DNA of 64,000 nucleotides, from the NCBI GenBank assembly GCA_964559175.1, contig CAZLGT010000021.1, forward strand, positions 3,147 to 67,146, given 5' to 3'. Shown here piece by piece: positions 17,846-26,703 of the stretch (the stretch's first letter is position 1; the number at the start of each line of letters is the position of its first letter). This DNA comes from Mariniphaga sp964559175 (GTDB lineage Bacteria; Bacteroidota; Bacteroidia; Bacteroidales; Prolixibacteraceae). Both the position numbers and the translations under genes were made by a program. The notes beneath the pieces are model-generated. The model saw only the letters and a list, made by a program, of their open reading frames with translations. It had not been told where the DNA came from and searched no databases.

Positions 17846-18577
17846 ATGAACCTGGTGATCGACATAGGAAACACCCGAACCAAATTTTCGGTATTTCATA
17901 ACGGCGAAGAAATGATTTCGGTGCCGGTGGATGAGTTTTTACCTTCCCACGTCGATGTGCTGTTAAAAGAACACCCCTCCATTCAAAAATCCATTCTTTC
18001 GGCTGTTAGAGACTATTCACCGGAATTAAAAGAATATCTTCGGGAGCGGTTTAAGCCCTTTGTGGAACTGAATGCCGGCACTCTCCTTCCGCTGGAAAAC
18101 CAATACCATTCAAAAGATACGCTGGGAAAAGACAGAATAGCAGCGGCAGTTGGCGCAGCAACCCTTTACCCCGGGAATAATGTCTTAATCATTGACGCCG
18201 GCACTGCCATTACCTACGATTTGGTAACCGAAAAAAAACAGTACCTTGGCGGCAACATTTCACCCGGTATTGAGATGCGTTTTAAAGCACTGCATACCTT
18301 TACCGGCCGGTTGCCATTGGTAAAGAAAGAGGCGTTTCCGAGGTTGTTTGGACAGTCCACAAAGGAAGCCATTCTGGCCGGAGTACAGCATGGCGTTGTT
18401 TTTGAGGCAGATAAAGCCATCGATACATTTAAGGAATTTTATAGAAATTTAATCGTTATTATTACCGGCGGCGATGCCGATTTTTTTGATAAGAAATTAA
18501 AAAATTCTTTCTTTGTACATTTCAATTTAGTAGCCATAGGATTAAACCGCATATTAGAATATAATGGGGATATTTAG
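17846..18577 (+). CDS. coaX: Type III pantothenate kinase
   Basis: First step of coenzyme A synthesis: ATP-dependent phosphorylation of pantothenate. The 243-residue ASKHA-fold protein begins MNLVIDIGNTRTKFSVF (phosphate-1 motif). It has the CoaX motif GKDRIAAAVGA and the second phosphate loop IIDAGTAITYDLV, followed by GGNISPGIEMRFKALHTFTGRLP. CoaX enzymes typically need a monovalent cation and are insensitive to CoA feedback. It follows nadC by 2 nt, and the next gene begins inside its last 14 nt. Confidence 0.96.
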   Translation: MNLVIDIGNTRTKFSVFHNGEEMISVPVDEFLPSHVDVLLKEHPSIQKSILSAVRDYSPELKEYLRERFKPFVELNAGTLLPLENQYHSKDTLGKDRIAAAVGAATLYPGNNVLIIDAGTAITYDLVTEKKQYLGGNISPGIEMRFKALHTFTGRLPLVKKEAFPRLFGQSTKEAILAGVQHGVVFEADKAIDTFKEFYRNLIVIITGGDADFFDKKLKNSFFVHFNLVAIGLNRILEYNGDI

Positions 18578-19856
18578 AAAAGTAATTTTACTTGCCGGAT
18601 TGGTTTTGCTGCCGGCTTTCTTGTTTGCACAATTTAACAACGCCACCACTTCACCGTATTCACGGTTTGGTCTGGGCGACCTTCAGCCATACAGCTTCGG
18701 ACGCACTACGGCAATGGGAGGTGCTTCCCTTGCAAGCCGAAACAGTCAGCAAATCAACCTGTCCAACCCTGCTTCCTACACCGCAGTCGATTCACTGGGG
18801 TTTATGTTCGAGTTTGGAGTGTACGGTAAATTCTCCCAATTTTCAAACGAGATTGCCAGCATGAATGCCAACGACATCAATTTCAGGTATTTTGCAATGA
18901 ATTTTCAGTTTACAAACTGGCTGGCTACTTCGTTGGGGTTAACACCATATTCCGATGTAGGGTACGACCTGGAGGTAAACGACGAAGTGCAAAATGCGGG
19001 AAATATTCTTTACAAATACTGGGGCGAAGGCTCCATATCGAAAGCATACTGGGGCATTGCCGTCGATCCGGTGAAAAACATTTCGGTAGGCGCAAACCTG
19101 AATTACATGTTTGGTAGCCTGAGCCGAAACGCAGAAACCTGGTTTTTGGATGGAAGCGACTTCTACAACAACCAGAAATATGAAACCATCCGTCTGCGCG
19201 ATTTTAACTTCAGCCTCGGCGCCCAGGGAACCATCCCGCTAAAGGACAACCAGCGCCTGATACTGGCAGCTGTATTCGAAAACAAACCCGCATTTACCGG
19301 TTTTTATTCCGACCTTACCCGTAAAGAGCTTTCCATACTAATTCAAAGCACTACCCGAACCGACCGGGATACCATCAATTTTCAAAACGAAGAAAAAAGC
19401 TCCATTGAATTTCCGTTAACTTACGGATTTGGCATTTCCTATGTAAAAGACAATTCGCTTGAAATAAATGCCGATTATTACCACCAGGCCTGGTCGAATG
19501 CAAAATTTTTCGGTTCAACCAATCCGGTTTTAACAGATTTGAATAAATTTGCCCTCGGTGCCGAATGGATTCCCGACAGGTTCTCCATACGCAGCTACCT
19601 GAACAGAATAGCCTATCGTGCCGGGCTAAAATACGAGAAATCATATTTGATTCTTGGTAATCAGCAGATTAATGATTTTGGCATAAGTTTTGGAGTGGGA
19701 CTACCGGTTTACCGTTCCAATTCAACCATTAACATTTCGGCCGAGCTTGGAAGAAGAGGAACAAAACAAAATAGCTTAGTTCTTGAAAATTATGCATCGT
19801 TGAACCTGAGTGTTAATTTATACGACTTATGGTTTATTCAGCGAAGATACGATTAG
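18564..19856 (+). CDS. Putative outer-membrane beta-barrel protein
   Basis: A 430-residue exported protein with signal peptide VILLAGLVLLPAFLFAQ (cleavage near residue 22). The mature N-terminus TTSPYSRFGLGDLQP and repeated amphipathic strands ending in aromatic residues are typical of a Bacteroidota barrel protein family usually encoded between coaX and the TPR/lptC genes. TTAMGGASLASRNSQQINLSNPASYTA-like openings resemble PorV/FadL-type barrels. It overlaps coaX by 14 nt. Function is not established; location next to lptC hints at envelope biogenesis. Confidence 0.75.
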   Translation: MGIFRKVILLAGLVLLPAFLFAQFNNATTSPYSRFGLGDLQPYSFGRTTAMGGASLASRNSQQINLSNPASYTAVDSLGFMFEFGVYGKFSQFSNEIASMNANDINFRYFAMNFQFTNWLATSLGLTPYSDVGYDLEVNDEVQNAGNILYKYWGEGSISKAYWGIAVDPVKNISVGANLNYMFGSLSRNAETWFLDGSDFYNNQKYETIRLRDFNFSLGAQGTIPLKDNQRLILAAVFENKPAFTGFYSDLTRKELSILIQSTTRTDRDTINFQNEEKSSIEFPLTYGFGISYVKDNSLEINADYYHQAWSNAKFFGSTNPVLTDLNKFALGAEWIPDRFSIRSYLNRIAYRAGLKYEKSYLILGNQQINDFGISFGVGLPVYRSNSTINISAELGRRGTKQNSLVLENYASLNLSVNLYDLWFIQRRYD

Positions 19857-19886
19857 GAAAAATTAACAAAAGATAAATTAAAAACT

Positions 19887-21512
19887 ATGAAAGCTGTATA
19901 TCGAATATCTCTTTTAATAGCCTCCCTGGTTTTGGCAGCCGCTACAACCCTGCAGGCTCAAAGAGTAATTAAAGGCACTGTTTACCGCGAAGGAAAACCT
20001 GCCGCAGGTGTTAACGTAGAAGCTCATCGTGGCGGCTCGATGATGACCAGTTTCGATGGTAAATATGAAGTTGAAGCCCACGAAAAAACAAGATGGATCA
20101 AGTTTACATTTATCAGCGATTCAGAACGAATCGACGTTTCAGACAGCGATGTAATCGATTTTGCATTCGATGGCATTTACCCGGGAGATGAAGAAGAGGA
20201 ATCAGGAGACGTTGTGCTGAAATCAGCCGAGGAATTAATTCGTGACCAGGACAGAGATTTCATGAATGAATTGTCATTATACAACGAGTTTTATAAACAA
20301 GGCAATTTTGAATCGGCATTGCCACACTGGAAAATTATTTTCAACAAATATCCGAAATCAACACTCAATTTATACATTCATGGCACCAACATGTATGAAA
20401 AAATGATTGAGCAAGCTGATACCCCGGAAGAAAAAAATCAGCACATCAGCGAATTGATGAAAGTTTACGACAAAAGAATCAAATACTTTGGCGACAAAGG
20501 ATATGTGCTGGGAAGAAAAGCCGCATCCTGGCTCAAGCATAAACTCGATACCGACAGGGAGCTTGATAACGGAGATATGCAGGAAACCCTGAAGAAGGGT
20601 TATGACTGGCTCACCGAATCGGTAAACGAAAGAGGAGACGAAACCGAACTGCCCGTATTGGTGCTGCTGATGCAAACCACCCGTTCACTTTTCAAACTGG
20701 GAGAACTGCCAAAAGAGACCGTAGTAAGAAATTACGACTCCTGCAACTCTACTCTGAAGGCGATTTTAGAACAGGGAGAGGTTGAAGAAGAACTGGCCAG
20801 GAATGTTAGCGACGTGCAGGCCTATATCGAAGATATATTCGGTACTTCAGGCGCAGCCGATTGCGAGGCTTTGATTACCATCTTCACCCCGCAGTATGAG
20901 CAGAATAAAAACGATGTGGATTTTATTAAAAATATGCTCCGCAGGCTGGGAAGTGCCAAATGTGAGGAAACTCCATTGTTTGCAGAGGCTACCGAACAGC
21001 TTTACGAACTGGAACCTTCTGCCGAAGCTGCATTCAACATGGCCCGCCGGTTTTTAAAACGAGACGATACCGAAAGAGCAAAAAATTATTACCAGCAGGC
21101 TATGGAACAGGAAACCGACAAGGAACTGCTGGCAAAATATTACTACGAATATGCATTGTTCATTTATGCCAAAGAACACGCCTTGCAGGAAGCCCGTACC
21201 TATGCCCGTAGAGCATTGGATATTAAATCCGATTATTGCGAAGCGCTGATGCTGATTGGAGATATATATATTGCTGCAAGCCGCTCGTTTGGCGAAGATA
21301 ATTTTGAGAAAGCTACCGTTTTCTGGGTTGCCGTAGATTACTTTGAAAGAGCGCGGACAAACCCCGACTGTGCTGTTGACGCCACCAAAAAAGCCAGCGA
21401 CTATCGCAGGTATTTCCCCGATAAGGAAGAAGCTTTCTTCCGTAGCTTACAGGCAGGTCAAACCTACAGAGTGGGAGGATGGATTAATGAAACAACGAAA
21501 GTCAGGTTCTAA
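19887..21512 (+). CDS. Periplasmic TPR protein with carboxypeptidase-regulatory-like N-domain
   Basis: A 541-residue exported protein. The signal peptide ends near TTLQAQ (residue ~25). Residues ~27-90 form a small beta domain (KGTVYREGKPAAGVNVEAHRG) of the carboxypeptidase regulatory type. From ~125 on, helical repeats of TPR type are seen, such as NMARRFLKRDDTERAKNYYQQAM and YALFIYAKEHALQEARTYARRAL. It is probably a periplasmic scaffold. lptC begins inside its last 26 nt, indicating a shared transcript. No enzymatic motif is visible. Confidence 0.78.
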   Translation: MKAVYRISLLIASLVLAAATTLQAQRVIKGTVYREGKPAAGVNVEAHRGGSMMTSFDGKYEVEAHEKTRWIKFTFISDSERIDVSDSDVIDFAFDGIYPGDEEEESGDVVLKSAEELIRDQDRDFMNELSLYNEFYKQGNFESALPHWKIIFNKYPKSTLNLYIHGTNMYEKMIEQADTPEEKNQHISELMKVYDKRIKYFGDKGYVLGRKAASWLKHKLDTDRELDNGDMQETLKKGYDWLTESVNERGDETELPVLVLLMQTTRSLFKLGELPKETVVRNYDSCNSTLKAILEQGEVEEELARNVSDVQAYIEDIFGTSGAADCEALITIFTPQYEQNKNDVDFIKNMLRRLGSAKCEETPLFAEATEQLYELEPSAEAAFNMARRFLKRDDTERAKNYYQQAMEQETDKELLAKYYYEYALFIYAKEHALQEARTYARRALDIKSDYCEALMLIGDIYIAASRSFGEDNFEKATVFWVAVDYFERARTNPDCAVDATKKASDYRRYFPDKEEAFFRSLQAGQTYRVGGWINETTKVRF

Positions 21513-22167
21513 TACCGCAAAAATATTTTACTATTTCAGAATTGCAGTCCTTTTTTCAGGGACTGCAATTCTTTTCTTTGCCTGCGAGAACAACATCGAA
21601 AAAATAAAGGCTTTCAGTTCTGTCGATATTCTCCCGCAGGTAGAAGCCAAACAATTTGAAACCCTTTATACCGACAGCGGAAAAGTAAGATTCCATATAA
21701 AAGCCCCGAAACTTTTGCAGTTTGAAACGGAAGGCAAAACCTACCTCGAATTTCCGGAAGGCATTGAACTGGTAAAATACGATGAAAAGCAAACGGTTAT
21801 TTCAAGCATCACTGCCGACTATGCCAAAAAATTCGAAAAAGAAGAAAAGTGGGAAGCTAAAAACAATGTAATTGCTACCAATGCCCAGGGGGATACACTG
21901 AAAACCGAGCATCTTATTTGGGAAGAAAAAGAGGAAATTATTTATACTGAAGAGTTTGTCCGAATCATCCGGCCCGACCAAATCATTACAGGAATTGGAT
22001 TTCAGTCGGACCAGGCTATGCAAAACTGGAGAATTAAAAATCCGCGCGGAACAATTTATATTGATGTGGAGGATACACCGCCTGCCTCTTCCGATACGGC
22101 AGAACAAATACCCCGGCCCGAGACTTCACCGCAAAGCGGTCAGCAACCGGTTCGGTTCAATAATTAA
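21487..22167 (+). CDS. lptC: LPS export periplasmic protein LptC
   Basis: A 226-residue bitopic or lipid-anchored protein that passes lipopolysaccharide from the LptBFG extractor to LptA. The start at 21487 (MKQRKSGSN) gives a proper N-terminal hydrophobic segment FYYFRIAVLFSGTAILFFAC with a lipobox-like LFFAC. The beta-jellyroll follows (PQVEAKQFETLYTDSGKVRFHIKAPKL, ADYAKKFEKEEKWEAKNNVIATNAQGD, with LIWEEKEEIIYTEEFVRI). A low-complexity Pro/Ser/Gln tail ends it. It overlaps the TPR gene by 26 nt. The stop codon lies inside the first copy of a direct repeat. Confidence 0.85.
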   Translation: MKQRKSGSNTAKIFYYFRIAVLFSGTAILFFACENNIEKIKAFSSVDILPQVEAKQFETLYTDSGKVRFHIKAPKLLQFETEGKTYLEFPEGIELVKYDEKQTVISSITADYAKKFEKEEKWEAKNNVIATNAQGDTLKTEHLIWEEKEEIIYTEEFVRIIRPDQIITGIGFQSDQAMQNWRIKNPRGTIYIDVEDTPPASSDTAEQIPRPETSPQSGQQPVRFNN

Positions 22168-22244
22168 CCAACTTCAGCCACAGGGCCACTCGGTTTGTAA
22201 CCGCGCACTTTAAAGTTGGAATCAATAATTAACCAACCTCAGCC
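22157..22244. repeat. 23-bp direct repeat flanking the lptC stop
   Basis: TCAATAATTAACCAAC followed by TTCAGCC at 22157-22179, and the same with CTCAGCC at 22222-22244; 22 of 23 bases agree and copies are 65 bp apart. The first copy contains the lptC stop codon. The remaining ~220 nt to ppiD are AT-rich and hold no gene. Confidence 0.7.
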
Positions 22245-22466
22245 GGTTTTTGACATTTTTACGCCATTTCAATTTAAAAATCAGGCCTAAGGTTAAAAAA
22301 TAAAAAAATCTGAAAACGGTGCAATATATTAAAATACAAAAAGATAGCTACACATGTCAAAACACATTCCAAAAAAAAAAGATTTCTCATGGTTTCTTTT
22401 GAAAATTGCTATCTTCGTAGCTCGAAAAAAATAAAGTAAATTTTGCATTAAAAGAACTGTAAATCA

Positions 22467-24590
22467 ATGGCAACGTTACAAACGATTAGGACAAAAGCAG
22501 GACTGCTGGTGGCAATTGTAATTGGTATTTCACTTGCTGCCTTTATCCTGGGCGACATGTTTCAGGGAGGTACATCCCTTTTTCAAAGGAACCGTTTGAA
22601 AATTGGTGAAATCAATGGAGAATCCGTTCAATATCCGCAATTCCAGCAGGAGGTTGAAAGGCTGGGCGACATTTACCGGATGAATAGTCAGCAAAACCAG
22701 CTGGATGAAAACACATGGGTACAGGTACGCGAACAAACCTGGCAAAGCATGGTGCGCGACTTGGTTATGAATGACGTGTATGATAAACTTGGAATTACCG
22801 TTAGCTCCGACGAGCTTTTCGATATGCTACAGGGAACTAACCTTCACCCAATTGTTCAGCAACTTTTCCGCAATCCCAATACCGGCCAGGTCGATCGCGG
22901 GGCTGTTATACAGTTTCTGAGAAACCTCGAAACCGGCGTAGCTCCCGAGCAAAGACAATACTGGCTCTACCTTGAAAACCAGATTGTGGACGAGCGGATT
23001 CAAAGCAAATACAATAATCTGGTTGGCAAGGGACTGTTTGTTACTAACCTCGAAGCAGAGAAAAGTCTGCAATCGAGAAACAAACAGGCAAATTTCGACT
23101 ATATCATGTTAAGCCACAACACAGTGGCCGACAGCCAGGTAGTGGCAACCGACAGGGAGCTGAGAGACTTCTACAATAAAAACCAAAACAACTACCAGCA
23201 GGAAAAGCTGCGACAGATAGAATACATCACTTTTGAGGTTACTCCCTCCAGCCAGGATTTCAGCGCTTCCGAAGAATGGATTAACGGAATTGTATCCGAT
23301 TTTGCATCGGCAACCGATAATGTTGCTTTCGTAAATTCCAACTCCGACGAAGGATTCGACGGCAACTGGTATATACAGGAAGACCTGCCCGAAGATATTG
23401 GCATCTGGATTTTTGAAACCGGAGCAGAAATTAACGATATTTTCGGACCTTATTTTGAAAACGATGCCTACAAACTTGCCAAACTGCACGCCTCGGAAAT
23501 GATGCCCGACTCGGTTGAAGCAAGACACATTTTACTGCGTTTTGAAACCCAGCAGGAATTGCTTGAAATGCAGGCGCTGGCCGACAGCCTGAAAACAGCT
23601 ATCGAAAACGGAAGCAATTTTTCTGCACTTGCCATGGAATTTTCCGACGACCAGGGCTCTGCCATTCAGGGTGGAGAATTAGGTTGGTTTGGCCGGGGCA
23701 TGATGGTAGAACCGTTTGAAAATGCCGCATTTAACAACAAAGTTAACGAAGTTACCATTGTTAACAGCCAGTTTGGAATTCATATTGTTCAAACTACCGC
23801 CCGCGGCAGGGAAACACAACAGGTGCAGGTGGCATACCTCGTAAGAAACGTTACACCGAGCACCAAAACTTACCAGGATGTGTATGCAAAAGCAAGCGAG
23901 TTTGCCGGGAAAAACCTCACAAAAAGTGATTTCGACGCTGCTGTAGCTGAACAAAACCTGAACAAAAGATCCGCTTCTGTTAGAGAAACCGACAGGCAAA
24001 TACCGGGACTGCCTAATTCAAGACCCTTAATTCGTGCAGCTTACAGCTCAAAACCCGGAACAATCATTCAGGATGTGCAGGGTTCAACCATTTTCGACCT
24101 TGGCGACAATTTTGTTATTGCAACCCTCGTTTCGGCAACCGAAGAGGGAGTTGCAAGTTTTGAAGAGGTAAAAACAAGGGTTGAACTGGCCGTGCTGAAA
24201 GAAAAGAAACTGCAGTTTCTGGCTGATAAAGCAAAAGCAGCAATGGAAGGTAAAACCGACCTGGATGCTATTGCTACCGAGCTGGGAACAACCGTAAGAA
24301 ATGCCACCAGCATCAATTTCACTTCCATTCAGGTGCCCGGCATTGGCATGGAACCAAAAGTAGTTGGCGTAGCAACAAACCTGCCGGCTAACGAAATTTC
24401 AAGTCCGGTGAAAGGGAACAACGGAGTATTTATTGTTAAAGTTACTTCAGTTAGCGAGGGTGAAGACCAGGATGTGGAAAACGAAAAACTGAGGCTGGCT
24501 CAAAACCTTACCTTCCGGGCTACATCGCAGGCATACAATGTGCACCGCGAAAAAGCAGAGGTGGAAGACGAAAGAGCCAAATTTTATTAG
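22467..24590 (+). CDS. PpiD/SurA-like periplasmic peptidyl-prolyl isomerase
   Basis: A 707-residue membrane-anchored periplasmic chaperone. A single TM helix (GLLVAIVIGISLAAFILGDMF, residues ~12-32) is followed by a SurA_N-type helical domain (INGESVQYPQFQQEVERL). A parvulin domain at about residues 350-450 carries VEARHILLRF, FSALAMEFSDDQGSAIQGGELGWFG-type and QFGIHIVQ signatures. A second, weaker parvulin-like region lies C-terminal. It assists folding of exported and outer-membrane proteins. Own promoter likely, since ~300 nt separate it from lptC; gpmI follows after 11 nt. Confidence 0.9.
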   Translation: MATLQTIRTKAGLLVAIVIGISLAAFILGDMFQGGTSLFQRNRLKIGEINGESVQYPQFQQEVERLGDIYRMNSQQNQLDENTWVQVREQTWQSMVRDLVMNDVYDKLGITVSSDELFDMLQGTNLHPIVQQLFRNPNTGQVDRGAVIQFLRNLETGVAPEQRQYWLYLENQIVDERIQSKYNNLVGKGLFVTNLEAEKSLQSRNKQANFDYIMLSHNTVADSQVVATDRELRDFYNKNQNNYQQEKLRQIEYITFEVTPSSQDFSASEEWINGIVSDFASATDNVAFVNSNSDEGFDGNWYIQEDLPEDIGIWIFETGAEINDIFGPYFENDAYKLAKLHASEMMPDSVEARHILLRFETQQELLEMQALADSLKTAIENGSNFSALAMEFSDDQGSAIQGGELGWFGRGMMVEPFENAAFNNKVNEVTIVNSQFGIHIVQTTARGRETQQVQVAYLVRNVTPSTKTYQDVYAKASEFAGKNLTKSDFDAAVAEQNLNKRSASVRETDRQIPGLPNSRPLIRAAYSSKPGTIIQDVQGSTIFDLGDNFVIATLVSATEEGVASFEEVKTRVELAVLKEKKLQFLADKAKAAMEGKTDLDAIATELGTTVRNATSINFTSIQVPGIGMEPKVVGVATNLPANEISSPVKGNNGVFIVKVTSVSEGEDQDVENEKLRLAQNLTFRATSQAYNVHREKAEVEDERAKFY

Positions 24591-24601
24591 AAAATTATAC
24601 A

Positions 24602-26134
24602 ATGGCTGAAGCACAAAAAACATTACTAATGATCCTCGACGGATGGGGAATTGGCGACGGTTCTGAACGCGATATCGTTTCGCAGGCTCCCACCCCGTTT
24701 ATGGATTCACTTTTGGAAAAATACCCGCACTCCCAACTGCTTGCCTCGGGCGAACATGTTGGCTTGCCCGACGGACAAATGGGAAACTCCGAAGTAGGTC
24801 ACCTGAATATTGGCGCCGGGCGCGTACTTTACCAGGACATGGTAAAAATTACGCTCGCCATCAAAGACAAATCACTTTGGAAAAATCCACAAATTGTTAA
24901 GGCGTACTCTTACGCCAAAGAAAACAACAAAAAGGTACACCTCATCGGCCTCATTGGCCCCGGTGGTGTACATGCACTGAGTAAACACATGGTGGCGCTT
25001 TGCCAGGTTGCCACCGACATGGGCCTGGAAGATATTTTCATTCACGGATTAACCGACGGACGCGACACTGACCCCCGTTCGGGTTATGGTTTCATAAAGG
25101 ATGATTTGGAAGCACTGAAACCAACCAATGCCAAATTTGCTTCGCTTATAGGCCGCTATTTTGGGATGGACCGCGACAAAAATTACGACCGCCTGAAACT
25201 GGCATACGATTTATACACCCAGGGAAAAGGCGAGAAAGCAACAGATATTCTGGAAGCGGTGCAAAAATCGTATGACAATGGCGTTACCGATGAGTTTATG
25301 AAACCCATCGTAATGGTGGATGAAAGTGGTGAGCCCTTAGCTAAAATCGAAGATGGCGATGTGGTTATCTGCTTCAATTTCCGTACCGACCGGCTGCGTC
25401 AGACAACCATTGCGTTCACCCAGAAAGACCTGCCTGAATACGGCATGCATACCATGAATTTGCAGTGGTACACCATGACCAACTACAAAGCCGACTTTAA
25501 AAACATCAACGTCATCTTCGACAAGGAAAACGTTACCAATACCATGGGTGAGGTGGTTTCCAAAGCCGGACTGAAACAAATCCGGATTGCCGAAACCGAA
25601 AAGTATGCCCATGTTACCTTTTTTTTCAGCGGAGGACGCGAAGAACCGTTTGAAGGCGAAGACCGTATTTTGGTTCAGTCTCCCAGGGTTCCCACATACG
25701 ACCTTCAGCCCGAAATGTCGGCGCCAAAAGTAAAAGATGCCATTGTTCCAAGGTTGAAAAACCAGGATGCCCATTTTGTGTGCCTGAACTTTGCCAATGG
25801 CGACATGGTGGGCCATACGGGGGTTTACGAGGCTATTTACAAAGCCATACAGGCTGTTGACCAGTGTGCCAAAGAAGTGGTGGAGGCTGCGCTGGAAGGC
25901 GGTTACGATGTGATGATTATTGCCGACCACGGAAATGCCGACAATGCGGTAAATGAAGACGGCTCGGAAAATACAGCCCACTCGCTAAATCCGGTCCCCT
26001 GCATTTTTGTGAGCAACAACAAAACCCATGTGAAACTGGAAAACGGTATTTTAGCCGATGTGGCTCCTACTCTTCTGAATATAATGGGGCTGGAAGTTCC
26101 GAAAGAAATGACCGGGAAAAACCTGATTTCATGA
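24602..26134 (+). CDS. gpmI: 2,3-bisphosphoglycerate-independent phosphoglycerate mutase
   Basis: Glycolytic/gluconeogenic enzyme interconverting 3- and 2-phosphoglycerate through a phosphoserine intermediate, with two Mn2+. The 510-residue protein has the N-terminal metal Asp in LMILDGWG, the catalytic Ser in QMGNSEVGHLNIGAGRV, the HGLTDGRDTDP loop and the C-terminal metal motif IIADHGNADN. Length is typical. It lies 11 nt after ppiD, and its TGA overlaps the ATG of the DUF3109 gene. Confidence 0.97.
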   Translation: MAEAQKTLLMILDGWGIGDGSERDIVSQAPTPFMDSLLEKYPHSQLLASGEHVGLPDGQMGNSEVGHLNIGAGRVLYQDMVKITLAIKDKSLWKNPQIVKAYSYAKENNKKVHLIGLIGPGGVHALSKHMVALCQVATDMGLEDIFIHGLTDGRDTDPRSGYGFIKDDLEALKPTNAKFASLIGRYFGMDRDKNYDRLKLAYDLYTQGKGEKATDILEAVQKSYDNGVTDEFMKPIVMVDESGEPLAKIEDGDVVICFNFRTDRLRQTTIAFTQKDLPEYGMHTMNLQWYTMTNYKADFKNINVIFDKENVTNTMGEVVSKAGLKQIRIAETEKYAHVTFFFSGGREEPFEGEDRILVQSPRVPTYDLQPEMSAPKVKDAIVPRLKNQDAHFVCLNFANGDMVGHTGVYEAIYKAIQAVDQCAKEVVEAALEGGYDVMIIADHGNADNAVNEDGSENTAHSLNPVPCIFVSNNKTHVKLENGILADVAPTLLNIMGLEVPKEMTGKNLIS

Positions 26135-26703
26135 TAGAAATTGGCCGGACCATACTCAGCCGGGCAATATTCGAACAACATTTTGTTTGCGATTTACTGA
26201 AATGTAAGGGAGCCTGCTGTATTGAAGGTGATTCCGGTGCTCCGCTCACTCCCGAAGAAGCGAAAATCATTGAAAAAGATTACCCTGTTTTTGAAAACTA
26301 CCTGCCGGAAAGCCATCGGCAGGAAATTCAGAAACAGGGTTTTTCAATGATTGACGACGATGGCGATTTGGTAACACCTTTGATAAACAAACGTCAGTGC
26401 GCCTATTCATTTTACGATGAAAAAGGCATTTTAAAATGCAGCATCGAAAAAGCCTTTTTTGAAGGGAAAACCAATTTCAGAAAGCCGGTTTCGTGCCATC
26501 TTTTTCCCATACGAATTACCGAATATAAACGGTTTGATGCCGTAAACTACGAAGAGCTTAAGATTTGCAAGCCGGGTCGCGAATGCGGCAAGTCACAAAA
26601 AGTTAAACTTTACACATTCCTAAAAGAACCTCTCATCAGAAAATACGGCGAAGAATGGTACAAAGAAGTTGAACTGGCAGCACAATTTCTGGAAAAAGGT
26701 TAA
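26131..26703 (+). CDS. DUF3109 family Cys-rich protein
   Basis: A 190-residue protein of the DUF3109 family, widespread in Bacteroidota and of unknown function. The cysteine cluster CDLLKCKGACCIEGDSGAPL near the N-terminus, RQCAYSF, CSIEKAF, SCHLFPIRI and CKPGRECG suggest a metal or Fe-S site, as in the related YkgJ zinc/iron-chelating proteins. It overlaps gpmI by 4 nt (ATGA) and its stop codon overlaps the end of the convergent barrel-protein gene. Confidence 0.87.
   Translation: MIEIGRTILSRAIFEQHFVCDLLKCKGACCIEGDSGAPLTPEEAKIIEKDYPVFENYLPESHRQEIQKQGFSMIDDDGDLVTPLINKRQCAYSFYDEKGILKCSIEKAFFEGKTNFRKPVSCHLFPIRITEYKRFDAVNYEELKICKPGRECGKSQKVKLYTFLKEPLIRKYGEEWYKEVELAAQFLEKG

Noticed and set aside
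25337..25981. 214-codon frame antisense to gpmI
   Set aside because: Fully inside gpmI on the other strand with no ribosome site or domain.
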